Positions 42,163-53,888 of a DNA stretch of 64,000 bases are shown one piece after another (position 1 is the first letter of the stretch; each line of letters starts with the position of its first letter). The stretch comes from Phytophthora quininea. Its lineage: Eukaryota > Oomycota > Peronosporomycetes > Peronosporales > Peronosporaceae. The stretch is from positions 248,001 to 312,000 of the forward strand of contig JAAVTG010000559.1 of NCBI GenBank assembly GCA_011947345.1, in the 5' to 3' direction. A program made the position numbers and the translations under genes. Below the pieces are notes generated by a model. It saw nothing but the letters and a program-made list of their open reading frames with translations. It was not told the DNA's origin and did no database searches.

Positions 42163-45100
42163 CTAGACGGCGCGGATGTCTTGCTGCTGGTCGGGGTTGA
42201 ACACAGGCCGTCGGTGGTCCACCTCCGAGATGTTGGCGAATGTGTTGTGGCGTTGGGTGTCAAAATTGCCTTGGTCCAGCACATCGATCAGCGCCGGGTA
42301 GTTGTTAAACGCAGTGTTGTTCTCGGTGCGCATGTGTGTCGACAGCGCGAAGATGCGCGACATCTTCTGCTGGAAGCGGAACTTGTACGGCTTCGGCGGC
42401 AGTGCCGAGACGCCGTCGGGGTCCTTGCGTTTGAAGAACGTCTTGTAGAAACGTTCCATCTTCTTCTCCATCGTCCTGCAAAGATCATCAAACATTGGTC
42501 ATCTTACTGACTCAAAAGCATACAACAAAGAACTACGAACGCACCATTGTTGCAGGAAGTCGATGATACCAAAGTGGTAAAGCGACGGACCAGCCACACT
42601 CGTGGCAGGCTGTGTGTAGAGCATGTCACGGCGGCCTTGCTGGAACTGACTCGTGTCCACAAAGAACTCGGAGCTTTGGATACCCATCAGAAGACTGTAG
42701 TCCATGATGCCTTGTGAGCACAGGAAGTCGCTGTCCTTGTGGATCTGGTCGTAGATGCGATGCGCTGTGCCCGGATCGATACGAATCTGTGCGAACAGCA
42801 GAGGTGAGTGTTTGACAATCAATACTAGCAAACATCAAGCAAATTGTTTACCTTGGTCATCAAATCGTTATCCTTCAGAACGATATCGGGCTCGTGGTAG
42901 TTCATTCCGTCACCACATTCCTGGTTCTTCGTGCTGCCAAACGTGTACGAGGCATTGCAGTAACGGCAGGTAGTCTTGTCACCCGGACTCGGCACCTTCG
43001 CGTTACGATCCACCCACGATCCCTTGATGTCGTATCGGTGGTGGACAACGTCCGTCTCGGCAAAAAGGTTCCCCATGACCACGAAGTAGTACATCTTTCC
43101 GTACAGAGAGACCGAGTGGCAACCATAGAATCGCGTGAGGAGCGTATCGGGGTTACTAGTCATGTAGGCCTCATAGTTTGGTGCCATCTTGCGAAGGAAT
43201 GCGCACTCTTCGGGAGACATAGTCTTACAGATCAGACGCTCGTCGGACGTGAAGAACATGAAAGCACCACTGCGGCCTTCGCTGAACCGTTCCTTGGTCG
43301 TAGCACCGAACATTTGGATGTATTCGGCATCACTAATACCAAATGCCAAGCGGATGTTCCGGAATGACGCTGGGTTGAAAGACCAGAACTTAATGGACTT
43401 GCCCTGCACACACAAAACATAAGAGTTAGAATCGGCGCATCAATATTAACCATGCAATGCATGACGTACCGAACTTTCGCCTGAAATCGGGATGGAAATG
43501 AGCTCATCTGTCACCGCGCGAACGGATTCCTTAATACCAAACGTGGTGTAGTACAAAATCTCCGATCGAAGCGCAGTATTCGCCTGGGGACTCAAGTCGA
43601 CATCCACATCGGCCGACTCGTCGTTTCCAGTTCCCTTTCTCTCGATGTTGTTCACAGCGAACCAGATCACATAGTCCAAGTAACCTCGGGACGAAACAAT
43701 GAAAATAACGAGCTGGCGCAACACTTGTGCGACAGCCTTCGAGTTGGAAGTGTCGCTCTGGGTGGACAAGAAGTATGCGCACATGTACATGAGCAGCAGG
43801 AGCAGCCAGTAAAATACGTAAGCACCAGTGAAGCTGATCGTAAACAAAAGTCCAAGTTAGAAAATAAAATGATACGAAGAAGTGAAAGCACAACAAAACG
43901 TACAAGGAAATGTAGTTTAGCACACGAAGACGAATGTTGTAGGTCTTCGGGACACCGCGTAAGTAAAGCCGATGCCAAGCCAATGTCAGCACACTTATTG
44001 TTCACAAAATAAGAACTCGAGTTAGAAATCATCACACCAGAGCTGTCACAAATTTTCAAGTAACTTACCACACGGATACAATCAGCACGAGAAGCACGAA
44101 GGCGTAAATCAGAATCCACGGCCTGTAAACGTAACAATGACATTACGTTAATCAATCACTTCAACAAAATAACGTGCCAGGTTATGAAGTGCCCACCATT
44201 GTTGCGCGTGTAGAAAGCTAGATGAACTTGAGCACGCAGCAATGGAGTCGGGGCACTTCTCGCCTTCAGCGCAGCAAACTCGCGACGATGCCAGGCAAAA
44301 TCCGACGACCTCGTCGGTATCCGACTCGTATGTAACCGAATGGCCGTCTACTGTAAAGAATCCTCCTGCGCCTTGCACGGTGTACGTAAGGATACCCATA
44401 ACGAGGCCTCCTAACCACACCCACAAGTGGTAGAATTTCATCAAGCGTTTGTAGCTCGTGAACGGACTTGTAAGCTGCACAAAATAGCCATCAATACCAC
44501 ATAAAATGATTTTTAAAAGACCAGCAAGACACGTACCGAGAAGAAGAGATCGCAGGCCATGACAAGACCCCACGCCTCGCCGGTGAAGAAGAAGAACTCT
44601 GTAATCCCTGCAAGTTTCTGGCAGTCTGTGTTCGAACCACTTGGGTCGAAATCCACTAGCACATTCAGCAGCAAGCAGATTGAGAACAAGATGCTGACCA
44701 CGGAGCGGTTGTGCACGATCGGGTTCGGGTGCTGATGCCATTGCTTCTTGCGGCAGTACGTGATCACCACAGCCAGACCACAAATGATGGTGTTGACGGA
44801 TCCTGCAATGAGACCTGTCCAGCGGTAGTTGTACATGGCGATCGACACGCCCAAAAACGCCATCGTGAGGCAGAAGCCCAGTAGCTGCGACTTCCTGTTC
44901 TCGAACCAGCGAATGCGTCCCTGCGTGCCGGACTTGGACCTGCCTCGAAACTGCTGTGTCATGTCCTTGTCGATGACTCGGATGATGTTCTTTTGCGTCG
45001 CGCGCGGCGTGGAGATCAGCGGCTGCTGCGCAGTCGCACTCATTGTGTTATTGAGGCTCATAGCGTCAATGTAGTTGGCGCTGGAGCTGCTGATGGTGCT

Positions 45101-45375
45101 GCTGTTGTCCATGGTGGGGTAGCCTCCATTGTTGCGGTATCGGAAGGAGCCGCTCTGGTCCACGGGGGCAATTGGCGCGTAGAGCGTCGGTTGTCCGAGC
45201 CGTCTCGGTCTCTCTGCTGCGGGGTCTCCATGACGTATACGCCGTTGGACGGCGGGCTGAAGGCGCTCATATAGTTCTGGTCCTCGAGCACGGGCGTGCC
45301 TCGGTGCTGCTGCGAGTGGCTGGTGACGGACTGGGAGCGGCAGAATGGAGTCTCCGAGCTGTGCGACCTTGTCAT
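42163..45375 (-). CDS. GPCR fused to phosphatidylinositol-phosphate kinase (GPCR-PIPK)
   Basis: ATG at 45375 (MTRSHSSETPFC). A Ser/Pro-rich N-terminus has one frame break near 45200. Seven hydrophobic helices follow (LGFCLTMAFLGVSIAMY, LIAGSVNTIICGLAVVI, SVVSILFSICLLLNVLV, FFFTGEAWGLVMACDLFF, WVWLGGLVMGILTYTV, PWILIYAFVLLVLIVSV, AYVFYWLLLLLMYMCAYFL). A Cys-rich loop lies between TM5 and TM6. After a linker comes a complete PIPK domain: EGRSGAFMFFT, YDIKGSW, IMDYSLLMGI and FGIIDFLQQW. Nine or so exons join in phase. In oomycetes and Dictyostelium (RpkA) such proteins are thought to couple a receptor directly to PIP2 synthesis. Ligand and G-protein coupling are unknown. Confidence 0.9.
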
Positions 45376-46510
45376 TCGGACGGGAGGACACTGCAGATGC
45401 ACTCACTCGCGCACGCGCGTCGGTCGTGGGCTCGGCCGCTTATTCAATTCCAGTCGGCGCGCTGTCTATCTCGCTCTGGGCCAGCAGAGGAGTGTAGCGG
45501 AGTCCCGAATGGGAAAGAAGGGGCGATCCCTTTGGATGCGACTGAAACAGCAGGCCAGGTGTCGGGAAACTCGTCGACCGCCGGAGCCAGCGAGTTGTGA
45601 TGAAGTGGCGTCGGCCGGAAGCGACAAGCAGAGATTGAAGCGGTCGCTGCCGAGAGCTGCAGGGCGCGAGGAGGCTGACGGCGGTGTGGTGTAGGCGATG
45701 GAGAATCGCGCGACGAGTGCGGCCCGATTGTGACCAACGTCTGACTCTTTATGTGCCGTTACATGAAATTGACTTTAACGAGAGATTCGTAAACTTTAGC
45801 GAGCATTAGTCTCTTTGTTACAATCAAACATGGATACACTGCGAATATCCGCTGCAAGATCACTTGGAAGCGAACCGCCATCGTCAGTCGAGAGGAACTG
45901 CCGTGTGAGGCTGCGTCCGTGTGACTACGGGTGAACAGCAGGTGTGGCTATGTGGCCTTGAGCAAGAGAAGTCCGGCTGTGCTGGGATAACGATGATTTC
46001 GCTGCTGACGATTGCAGGTTCTCCTGGATAGAGCTGCAGTTGGATCGTTGGGTGTCAATTGGGAAGCGTAGTGACCTGGATATCGATCTCCGACGAGGCG
46101 AAGGGCAAGTTGTGATAATCCCCAGCTTGGCAAGTCTTCTCGTCTATCGACCGACTCCACTGGCCGATAGTACCCACAATGCGGTGAAAAGCAGGACATT
46201 GTGCACGGCCTTCCTCACGCCGTCCAAGCCGGCACTTCTAGTGTTGCAATCGTGTCCATCTTCTCGAGCTGCTTGTTTGGACTTGGTATGAGGAGCGTGT
46301 TTTGTTTTACTACATCATGTATCATTTTCCTACCCGCAACATCTGGCTCAATTGTCGATAGCCCACGCGGTAGATGATTGTTGCAAGACAGCATCAACGT
46401 CATGCACGACCCAGAGCCGTCACAGTGGAAGCAACTCAAGGACATGCGATAAATATTTTAGCGCTGTTGTTCGAGAATCTGCGTTGGGCTTTATTTGCTT
46501 CACTTGGTGG
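45376..46510. other. Intergenic region, no gene seen
   Basis: GC-rich 5' flank of the GPCR-PIPK gene followed by AT-richer sequence. Scattered short readings only. Confidence 0.5.
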
Positions 46511-47651
46511 CTAAGTCAGCACTCTCGACGACCGCCATTTTCTGTTGTAGCATTCGTCGAGCATTTGATGAGTCAGCTGGAACATCTCGCGAACGTGAAT
46601 TCCGTCCATGCCACCGCCCGCGAACGGGTCCTCCATGGCCTTTTCGACGTTGAAAATTCCGGTCATCAGCAAACTCGTGGCGATGCTCAACAGTAAACAG
46701 AATCCAAAGTTGGTGGCTTGGTAGGCATTTCCTCGTGCGATGTACACGTAGTACGGACCGTAAAACAATGGCAGGACTAAGATAAACAACCGAGTGAAGG
46801 AGCGAGTCGCTTGTGGCGTCCGGTAGAACTGCAAAAAAACATACGACACCTTAGCACAATCTTCTTGTCAAGTACAGTGACCAGCAACTCACCTTGATAT
46901 TCTGCAGCTTCTCAATCCGCGCTTGTAGCAGCCAGTGATACTGGTTGATCCTCGAAGCCTCGTTAGCAGGCATCCCGCACGCTTTCATGACCTCCACTTG
47001 GTCGTGCAAGTGGCGGATCGACTGCACGATCTGCAGCTGAAGTCGCTTCATCGGTGCCGCGTAATTCAATGCTAGTTTCCGCCCATAAGAAGTGAATCGG
47101 TGTCGTCCACGCGTCGTCGTCGGGAACAGCAGTAGCGTGATGGTGTCATGGAGGAGCGATTCCAGCAACGTCTTGGTCTTCGACACATGATCCATCGGCA
47201 GCTTCTTCCGTCCATTGTCGCCCCAGTTCCACAGCGCATTTGCCAGTAGAATATTCACCAGCAGCGCCCTCACTTCTGCAATGACGTCCAGAGCTTGTTC
47301 TCGACGAGTGAAGGCTTGCCTGATCTGCATGATCATCGGCGACACGACTGCGAATGACACGATGGTCCACGAGATGTTGGCGCTGAAGCTCGGACCGCCA
47401 CTGCTGCTCTCCCCGAGGAAATAGTAGAGCGATGTGGTCACCACCGACGATAGCACCACAAACAGCGCCTCAAATGTGATGAGCTGAATGCAGAACACTT
47501 TCGAGGCTGCGTACAGGTCCAGCACCGTGTCCAGGAAGCTCTGACTCGACCGTTGCAACGCCGCTTTCATCGACATGTCCTCATCGCAATTGGACCACAA
47601 GTTGACGTCTTCATGGCGAGGCGAAGACTCCAAGCAATAGCCGCCGTGCAT
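46511..47651 (-). CDS. Bestrophin-like membrane protein
   Basis: ATG at 47651 (MHGGYCLESSPR). Exon 1 ends 46893; intron 46892-46829; exon 2 ends at the stop 46511. Four hydrophobic helices: CIQLITFEALFVVLSSVV, WTIVSFAVVSPMIMQI, RLFILVLPLFYGPYYVYI and FGFCLLLSIATSLLMTG. The cytosolic AFTRREQALDVIAEVRALLV and the end NVEKAMEDPFAGGGMDGIHV resemble bestrophin/UPF0187 anion channels, where PF-containing and acidic stretches line the channel. The match is partial and could be to another four-helix family. Its start is 78 bp from the divergent PUS7 start. Confidence 0.5.
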
Positions 47652-47729
47652 TTTTATCGGAGCCCGTGGAAAGCAATTCCGCCGATTGAGGTCTGTGCAA
47701 AAGAGGGACGATCGATCGAGTGGTTGCAA

Positions 47730-50001
47730 ATGGGGACAAGAAGCGCAGATGGCGCTGCCGTTGGCATCGAGGAGTTCGTGGACAATGACAAGGGTCGTGT
47801 AGTGGTGTGTGGACACATTAAAGTCAAGCCAGAAGATTTCGTCGTGCAAGAGATCGATGCCAATGGCGTCGTGGTGGCGTTTGGTGACGATTGGCAGCGG
47901 ATGCCCACGGACAGTGAGCGAGATAAAGTGGTGCAGGAGATGGAGGATAAGCAGAGGAATCTAAAGGAGAAGAGGGAGAGAATCGAATTTAAGCAACCCG
48001 AAAATGGATGGAAGTCGGCTCTGACAGAGTTGATTGGGTTGAGGCTTCCACGAGAGTGGAAAATGTGGCTCAGAGCAAGATGGACGAGTGTTTTCTGGAC
48101 GCACCGATCGAGTTTCGAGATCGCGTGTATGTTCAAGTTTGCATTCAGGTAACGCTAAAATACTGCTCGTGTTGTGGGTCTAGAGACTGATGTTGGCCAA
48201 TGGTAGAATTGTTTCCCAGGGCTGGACTGCAAAATGCTGAAGACGTCGACACCTGACAGCCAGGATGACACAGAGCAGATCCAGGTGCTGCTGGACCCTG
48301 TCTACAAGAAACTCCGAGATGGAGGAATGGAGCACGGGAACTGTGATCAGCTACTGACGTTCCTGCGAAAAGGAGCAAACGACCCTGAAGCATCGAAAGG
48401 TACGTTTAGCAGAGTTTTGCTGCCATTATAACTGGAATAATCAGTTGCATCTGGCTGTAGGTCTTGAGCTCGAGCACGAAGACTCAAAGGAAGCCCGTAC
48501 CGTCCTACATCGGTTGATCTCGAAAAGCTCGTCGAGCTTCAAGACAAAAACTGAGACGCGAAATGGCGCGCAGCGACTCGTTGTGCATTTCCTGTCGAAG
48601 AACAACAAAAAGCGCAAGCGTTCCCAGCTGCAACCATATCTCCGATTCACTCTTCAAAAGGTACAAGATAGTTTTCTGCTTGCCTCTCGTGATTTTCTTC
48701 TTAAATTGCTCACGCTCTCTGCTCGGCAGACAAACCAAGAACACTTTACATGCTTCGACAAGCTGTCGAGGTTACTGAGTCGACCAGTTTCAGCGTTTTC
48801 TCACGCTGGTACGAAAGACAAGACAGCGATCACGTCCCAGCACGTTGTTGTAAGTGGCGTAAAACCGGATCGACTGCTTCAGGTCAACTCCTCCAGTCGT
48901 GGCATACGAGTGGGGGATCTCAAGTTCGTGGGTTCGCCAATGACTCTCGGTGGGGCAAAGGGAAACAAGTTCACAATTGTGCTTCGAAAGCTCTCTTGCG
49001 ACTCAAATAGCGATGCTTCCTTGCTGCGACCTGCTCTTGAGGACGCTCTGGAAAGCGTCAAACGTAAGGGCTTTACGAACTACTTTGGCTTTCAGCGTGT
49101 TGGCCACCCTACCAGTGCAGTGCGGCCCCACCACGTCGGAGAAAAGATTATTGCTGGAGAATGGGAAGCAGCAGCGAGGCTTTTGCTGGCACCAGCAGAG
49201 AGCGACTCGGACGAGGTTGGACAGCTAAACAAGCTTACTTGGAGTCTCGCGACATTGATGTCGCCCTCAAACTCATGCCGTTCAGTCTGTCGGTCGAGCG
49301 TCAAGTACTTCAAGGATTGAAACGCTACGGCAGTGATGCATTTGAGCAGGCAGTTAAAAGCTTGCCATTCTCGCGCCGTTTGATGCTCACGCACGCGTAC
49401 CAGAGCTTTCTGTTTAATAGAATGGCTTCCTTCCGACTGCATCACTACGGTGACAAACTCGTAGCAGGTGATCTAATTCACTGCAGTGGTCAAGATGAAC
49501 ACACCAAGCAAGTGAAGATCATCACTGCTGAAGAAGCTGAGAAACTCAACAAAGAGCAAGACGATGCATTAGCACTTGCGCTGTTGCCACTTCCCGGGAC
49601 AAATGTGTTGTTCCCGTCAAACGCCGTGAAGGACGAGTGCTTGAAGGTTCGTACTTGCTGATCACTCACTTACTCATTGTCTGCATTCCGACGATTTATT
49701 GCTTTGTTGTACTCGCTGTTGAAGTGGCTGGAGCAAAGCGGTACGAAAGGCGCTCTTTGCGAGTCGGGGCCGGTGAAAGGCGCGTATCGGCCTCTGATCT
49801 CGTTCCCGCGGAATCTTGAGTGGTCATGGGAAGGCAACGAAAGCGAAGGTTGGTGTGTGTTTATGATTATGTTGGAAGACTGGTCTGACGATCGATCAAA
49901 ACGTCGTTATTGCAGTGCACTCGCTCAAGCTTGCGTTCTCCCTCGACAGCGGGTGCTTCGCAACTATGTGCCTACGAGAGATTCTTCACTCCGACATCTA
50001 A
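47730..50001 (+). CDS. PUS7: TruD-family tRNA pseudouridine synthase PUS7-like
   Basis: Converts uridine to pseudouridine in tRNA and mRNA. ATG at 47730 (MGTRSADGAAVGIEEF). The N-terminal IKVKPEDFVVQEID matches the TruD start. Introns near 48149-48209, 48402-48461, 48661-48729, 49649-49727 and 49853-49914 join in phase. The catalytic motif is FSHAGTKDKTAITSQHVV with the nucleophilic Asp. NYFGFQRVGHP, RLMLTHAYQSFLFNRMASFR, GPVKGAYRPLISFP and the end LKLAFSLDSGCFATMCLREI are all family hallmarks. Frame breaks lie near 48030 (GGG run) and 49225. The long insert before the catalytic domain is typical of eukaryotic PUS7. Confidence 0.92.
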
Positions 50002-50057
50002 CTCGAATGCCAACAGCAAAGTCAGTGTATGGTATTTTTCATGACTGATGAGCAGTT

Positions 50058-51212
50058 TTAGCTCGATACTTTTGTTTCCGACGTGTCAAGCATTACGCAG
50101 CTTTCTTCTCGAGCAAACTGCTCTAAAATCTTGATTGCATCTGGGAGTTTGAGTCGTTCTAAGGGATCAAATGCACACAAGTTCTCATCAAATTCCCAGT
50201 GTTCATCGTTCGTGATGGCTCTGGGTCGTGGCATAATACATGCCGATGCTGCCTTGCAACCATCTTCATCCGCAGATCGTTTGATCCTCAGGAGATTGAA
50301 CTTGACTGCAATATCAGGAAGCTCTCCCCACGGAGGTCCGCCACGTAAAGCCTCCACAACGCACATGCCGAAGGCGTACATGTCGGACTCGAATGTCCCC
50401 GCTGAGCAGTTGCTACCTAGCAATTCCGGTGCTTTCCACTGAAATGCACCAACTGCTTCGTGAGGGGTATCACTTGACAGTTCTTTAGCTGGTATGGTGC
50501 TCAGCCCAAAATCTGTCAGCATGGCCTCGCCAGTCTTCCCCACGACGATGTTGTTGCATTTGAGATCCCCGTGGACAATGCCTCTCTCGTGTAAATAGTG
50601 CAAGCTAAGCGCTGCATCACGCAGCAATCGCCACACTACGGACTTCCGGCCACCTTCGTTTTGTCGGAACAGGAAATCCTGCAAGCTGCCATTGTCTGCT
50701 TCCTTGCACACCAAAAGTCCGGGATCGCTCTTATTTGCATCGAACGAAATGCAGGCGCCATATAGAGGCACGACGTGCGAGTGGCTCAGGCTCTTCCAGA
50801 TCGCTGCCTCTCGCACAAACGCTCGGTGAGTTTCGCTAGAGCTGATATCGACACACTTGATGACGACGCGAGATCCGAGCCAAGTGCCGCGGTGTATTTT
50901 GCCAAAAGCCCCGCGACAAAAGGAAACGGGATTCATTTGAACTTCGTGTCGGGCGATCAGCCAGTCTTGTGTACGGATAGCGCGAAGACTATCTAGTCTG
51001 GTTCTGTGTACAGGTTGCACTTGCACTCTCCACCTTGTAGGAACATCGCGCCGTCTTGGTAGCAGTCTACTACTCTTCTTAATGCCGACCTTCGCAAGAA
51101 AGCGATTTACACGAGTGTTAAAAACACTTATGATGCTTGGGGTGGCTGTCGCTGGGTCAGATTTGACTGGTGTTAAGCCAGAAAGTTGAGGAGTGAGACT
51201 AACAAAGGTTGA
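50058..51212 (-). CDS. Protein kinase (TKL-like), start not resolved
   Basis: A complete kinase domain: Gly loop CRGAFGKIHRGTW, VAIK-type VVIKCVD, catalytic HGDLKCNNIVV, DFGLS, APELLG and DMYAFGMCVVEALRGGPPW. The HGDLK form and overall pattern suggest the TKL/tyrosine-kinase-like group. It ends LDTSETKVSS at 50058. No ATG precedes the Gly loop except one immediately before it (50936). The same frame stays open upstream for another 92 codons, up to the TGA that ends the neighbouring kinase gene at 51213. So this is either the second half of a two-kinase protein interrupted by TGA, or its first exon lies elsewhere. Confidence 0.75.
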   Translation of the reverse strand, partial: STFVSLTPQLSGLTPVKSDPATATPSIISVFNTRVNRFLAKVGIKKSSRLLPRRRDVPTRWRVQVQPVHRTRLDSLRAIRTQDWLIARHEVQMNPVSFCRGAFGKIHRGTWLGSRVVIKCVDISSSETHRAFVREAAIWKSLSHSHVVPLYGACISFDANKSDPGLLVCKEADNGSLQDFLFRQNEGGRKSVVWRLLRDAALSLHYLHERGIVHGDLKCNNIVVGKTGEAMLTDFGLSTIPAKELSSDTPHEAVGAFQWKAPELLGSNCSAGTFESDMYAFGMCVVEALRGGPPWGELPDIAVKFNLLRIKRSADEDGCKAASACIMPRPRAITNDEHWEFDENLCAFDPLERLKLPDAIKILEQFAREESCVMLDTSETKVSS

Positions 51213-52457
51213 TCAGCATGTGTTTTTGTTCACCGAAGACCGACTACCACGAAAAGAAGTAGCGCCAGCCTTGAACACAGTTAGCCAAAGAAAATAGCGG
51301 ATTTTTAAGTCGATATCAAAACGAAAGGGGCTCCTCCCCTCCTCGTCTAGGGCAAGCCATGGGTGGCTAAGCGCCTGAACAATCGTGATCCGCTGCGATG
51401 GATCTTTGTCCAGTAATCTCTGCAACAAATTCAGTGCCTCAAGACTGGCCTGAATCTCACGCCCTCCCCCTTCCTCAGGAACAACAATCTCTGCGCGAGT
51501 AATCTCATCAAACATCTCTTTCGTGCTTTCCGATGCGAACGGCAGCTTTCCAAAAGGAAGACATACAGCATGACTCCGACAGCCCAGATATCCACTTTGA
51601 ACGGATCGTACGGGTCGCCGGAACAGCACTCAGGCGCCAAGAACTGGTATGTTCCGACGGTGTCCGTCACCAGTGCTGGCTCGGCTGTCTTCGTGTCTCG
51701 AAATGTTTTCGCACACCCGAAATCGGTCAAATGGCAGCGTCCACCGTCGTTGAGCAGCACGTTGTCGGGCTAAGATCGCATCGTAAGAAATTAGTAAAAA
51801 AAACTAAATTCATTTCATCGTGGCTCACCTTAATATCGCGATGGCAGATCCGTCGTTCGTGCAGGTACTCCAATCCGCATAGAATATCCGTCACATACCT
51901 CCTGGCTAATTCCTCCGTCAACGTTCCACCAGTCACTCGACTATAAAAGTCTTTCGTCTCCGGTCGGTAGACCATACACGGTCCGTTGCCCATGTACTCC
52001 AGCACCAAGTAGAGCTTGTCGCTGTCGTCGGCGTCCATGACCTCGAACAGCAGCACAATGTTGCGGTGGTACAGTGTCCGCATGATGTCGATCTCGTCCC
52101 GCACGCGATCCAGCGCTGTCACCGCCCGCATCCTCATGGGAGGAGCATCTTCTGCTCCATCCTGTTCAGAGCCTGCAGGCTCTGCACAGTAATCTTTTAA
52201 CTTCTTTAACATTTTCTTGGAAAAGATTTTAATGGCGAATTGTCGAGCTTTAGGTGGCGCAAAAGTTGGAGCGGACGGCTCAGCGTCGGTAGTGGAGCCG
52301 CCTTTCAAGCCACCAGAGGGAGGCAAGCGCTCACAGAGCTTCACCTTGCCGAAACGGCCTTCCCTAGTGTCTGCAGCAGTCGGTAGTTGTTGACGAACTT
52401 GTCTCCATCAGCCTTGCGCTTGACGACGCGGCGGGTCTCGGCGATATTCCAGCTCAT
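51213..52457 (-). CDS. CaMKK/LKB1-like Ser/Thr protein kinase
   Basis: ATG at 52457 (MSWNIAETRRVVKRKADGDK). The Gly loop is completed after a frame break near 52352 (GRFGKVKLCE). FAIKIFSK carries the ATP lysine. An acidic insert is followed by EIDIMRTLYHRNIVLLFEV, HRDIKPDNVLL across an intron (51830-51771), DFGCAKTF, a GTYQFLAPEC activation segment, DIWAVGVMLYVFLFGKLPF and ALSHPWL. A Pro/acidic insert after the Gly loop, and VTDTVGTYQFLAPE, match calcium/calmodulin-dependent kinase kinases, which activate AMPK-type kinases. A second break lies near 51545. The stop TGA at 51213 is followed in the same frame by the next kinase. Confidence 0.8.
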
Positions 52458-52564
52458 CGTAAAGTGACGTCTACTTAGTGTCTACTTTAGTTTTAGAATC
52501 TGGTAACGTTCTACTTGTGTCTTTTTATTTTAGAAACTGTTAGCGTTCTAGAAAACGCGGGAAA

Positions 52565-52583
52565 GCTCTTTTGTCACATTTTC
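52565..52583 (+). promoter_or_regulatory. Inr/FPR-like core promoter
   Basis: GCTCTTTTGTCACATTTTC fits a degenerate Inr followed by the FPR-type CACATTTTC, about 18 bp before the ATG at 52601. Confidence 0.5.
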
Positions 52584-52600
52584 AAACAGTGTCAACCACA

Positions 52601-53823
52601 ATGTCGCTGAAGCGCCTCAAGCCCATCCAAGTGCGCCACTCGTCGCTCCCTGACGGCTACCAGCTCTTCCCCATCGCCGACAAATGGGCGGAGCTGCTCC
52701 CCGAGCGAGTGCCGCTGCAATTCTCCATCTTCCGGTATCAAAATCGCTGCATCATGAACTCTAATAAGACTTCTAACTTTATGATACATTGCCATTTCTT
52801 GTTTATTATGCAGCTACTTGGGCTTCTACGTGGCCAGCACCAAGAACGGCAAGTCGTCGGTGGTCAAGTCGCGCGCTGTGGCGGCGCTGCGCGTCACCAT
52901 CCAGAACGAGGACAAGGTGGTCTTCAACGAGCGCGTGGGGTGGCCTTCCCCAACGGCGTCTACTACGTGCAAGACATCCGGCTGGAGAACGCCGGCGTCC
53001 ACACTGTCTGCGTGACAGTGGAAGGCGGACTGGCTGATGACTTGGCTCCCCTTGTGCTCAAGACGCAAGTGTTTGAGTTCATGGAACTTCACGAGTGTCC
53101 CGACTTGAAACGCGGCGCTTACCACCCACTGCGCGAGTTTGTGCTGAACTGCATCAACAAGGGAGACAAGGAGAAGTTGCGCGACGAAGCCTTCGTGGAG
53201 ACGTGCGTGCGCTCTAAGATTCACTCGCTGCGCAACATGGATGCAAGGGTGAGATTTTCGTGACCGGAGGATGTTTCTATCTTCTGACGGATGTTGTGAA
53301 TCGCAGTGGTGGTTGAAGGCGTTCGTGGAGCATACGCTGGATCGCGAGGAGCGCCAGAAACTGCTGCAAGTCAGCGCTGTGGTCTGTGGATTCTGCTCTT
53401 GGTTGAACTCTAGTTACCACTAAACTCACTTTGTATTATATTTTGTTGTAGAAAAACTCTTGCCGCACGACACACAAGCGCAAGCAAAACCACCCGAGTA
53501 AGGAAAAATGCATTCGAATCCTAATATCATGCAGGAAACTCACAGTCATTTGTTGTTTACTTTGCCAGGTCGCACTGCAGACAAGAAGGAGCACGACAAC
53601 CTGTTTGAACGTCGAAAACGCGACTGGAAGCGCGTGCGCGCAGGAGACCTGCGCATGTTCACAATGGAGCCATTGCACGGTAAGCTTCTGCTTCAATTTC
53701 TCTCCGTGTTGGGCAGTGCTAACGTTCCAGTTCTATTTGTTTGTCGAGTTAGCGGGGGCAACCATCACTGTCTACAGCAGCAAGGAAATGTACCGCCAAC
53801 TCAGTCTCTATGCACAGGTCTAG
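52601..53823 (+). CDS. Unknown multi-exon protein
   Basis: ATG at 52601 (MSLKRLKPIQVRHSSLPDGY). Exons are separated by short introns near 52733-52812, 53250-53306, 53379-53451, 53497-53568 and 53681-53750. The N-terminal 200 residues alternate strands (YLGFYVASTKNGKSSVVKS, RVTIQNEDKVVFNERVG, GVYYVQDIRLENAGVHTV) and look like a beta-sandwich, C2- or arrestin-like. A basic helical part follows (WWLKAFVEHTLDREERQKLL, LFERRKRDWKRVRAGDL), and it ends YLFVELAGATITVYSSKEMY. A break near 52945 lies in GGGG. I do not recognise the family. Tail-to-tail with the next gene, 65 bp apart. Confidence 0.6.
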
Positions 53824-53888
53824 CTTCCCCCAGTGTCTGTCGCGAGCCATTGTTTCTACCAAAATGCAATCACCTGTTTGATACCCTC

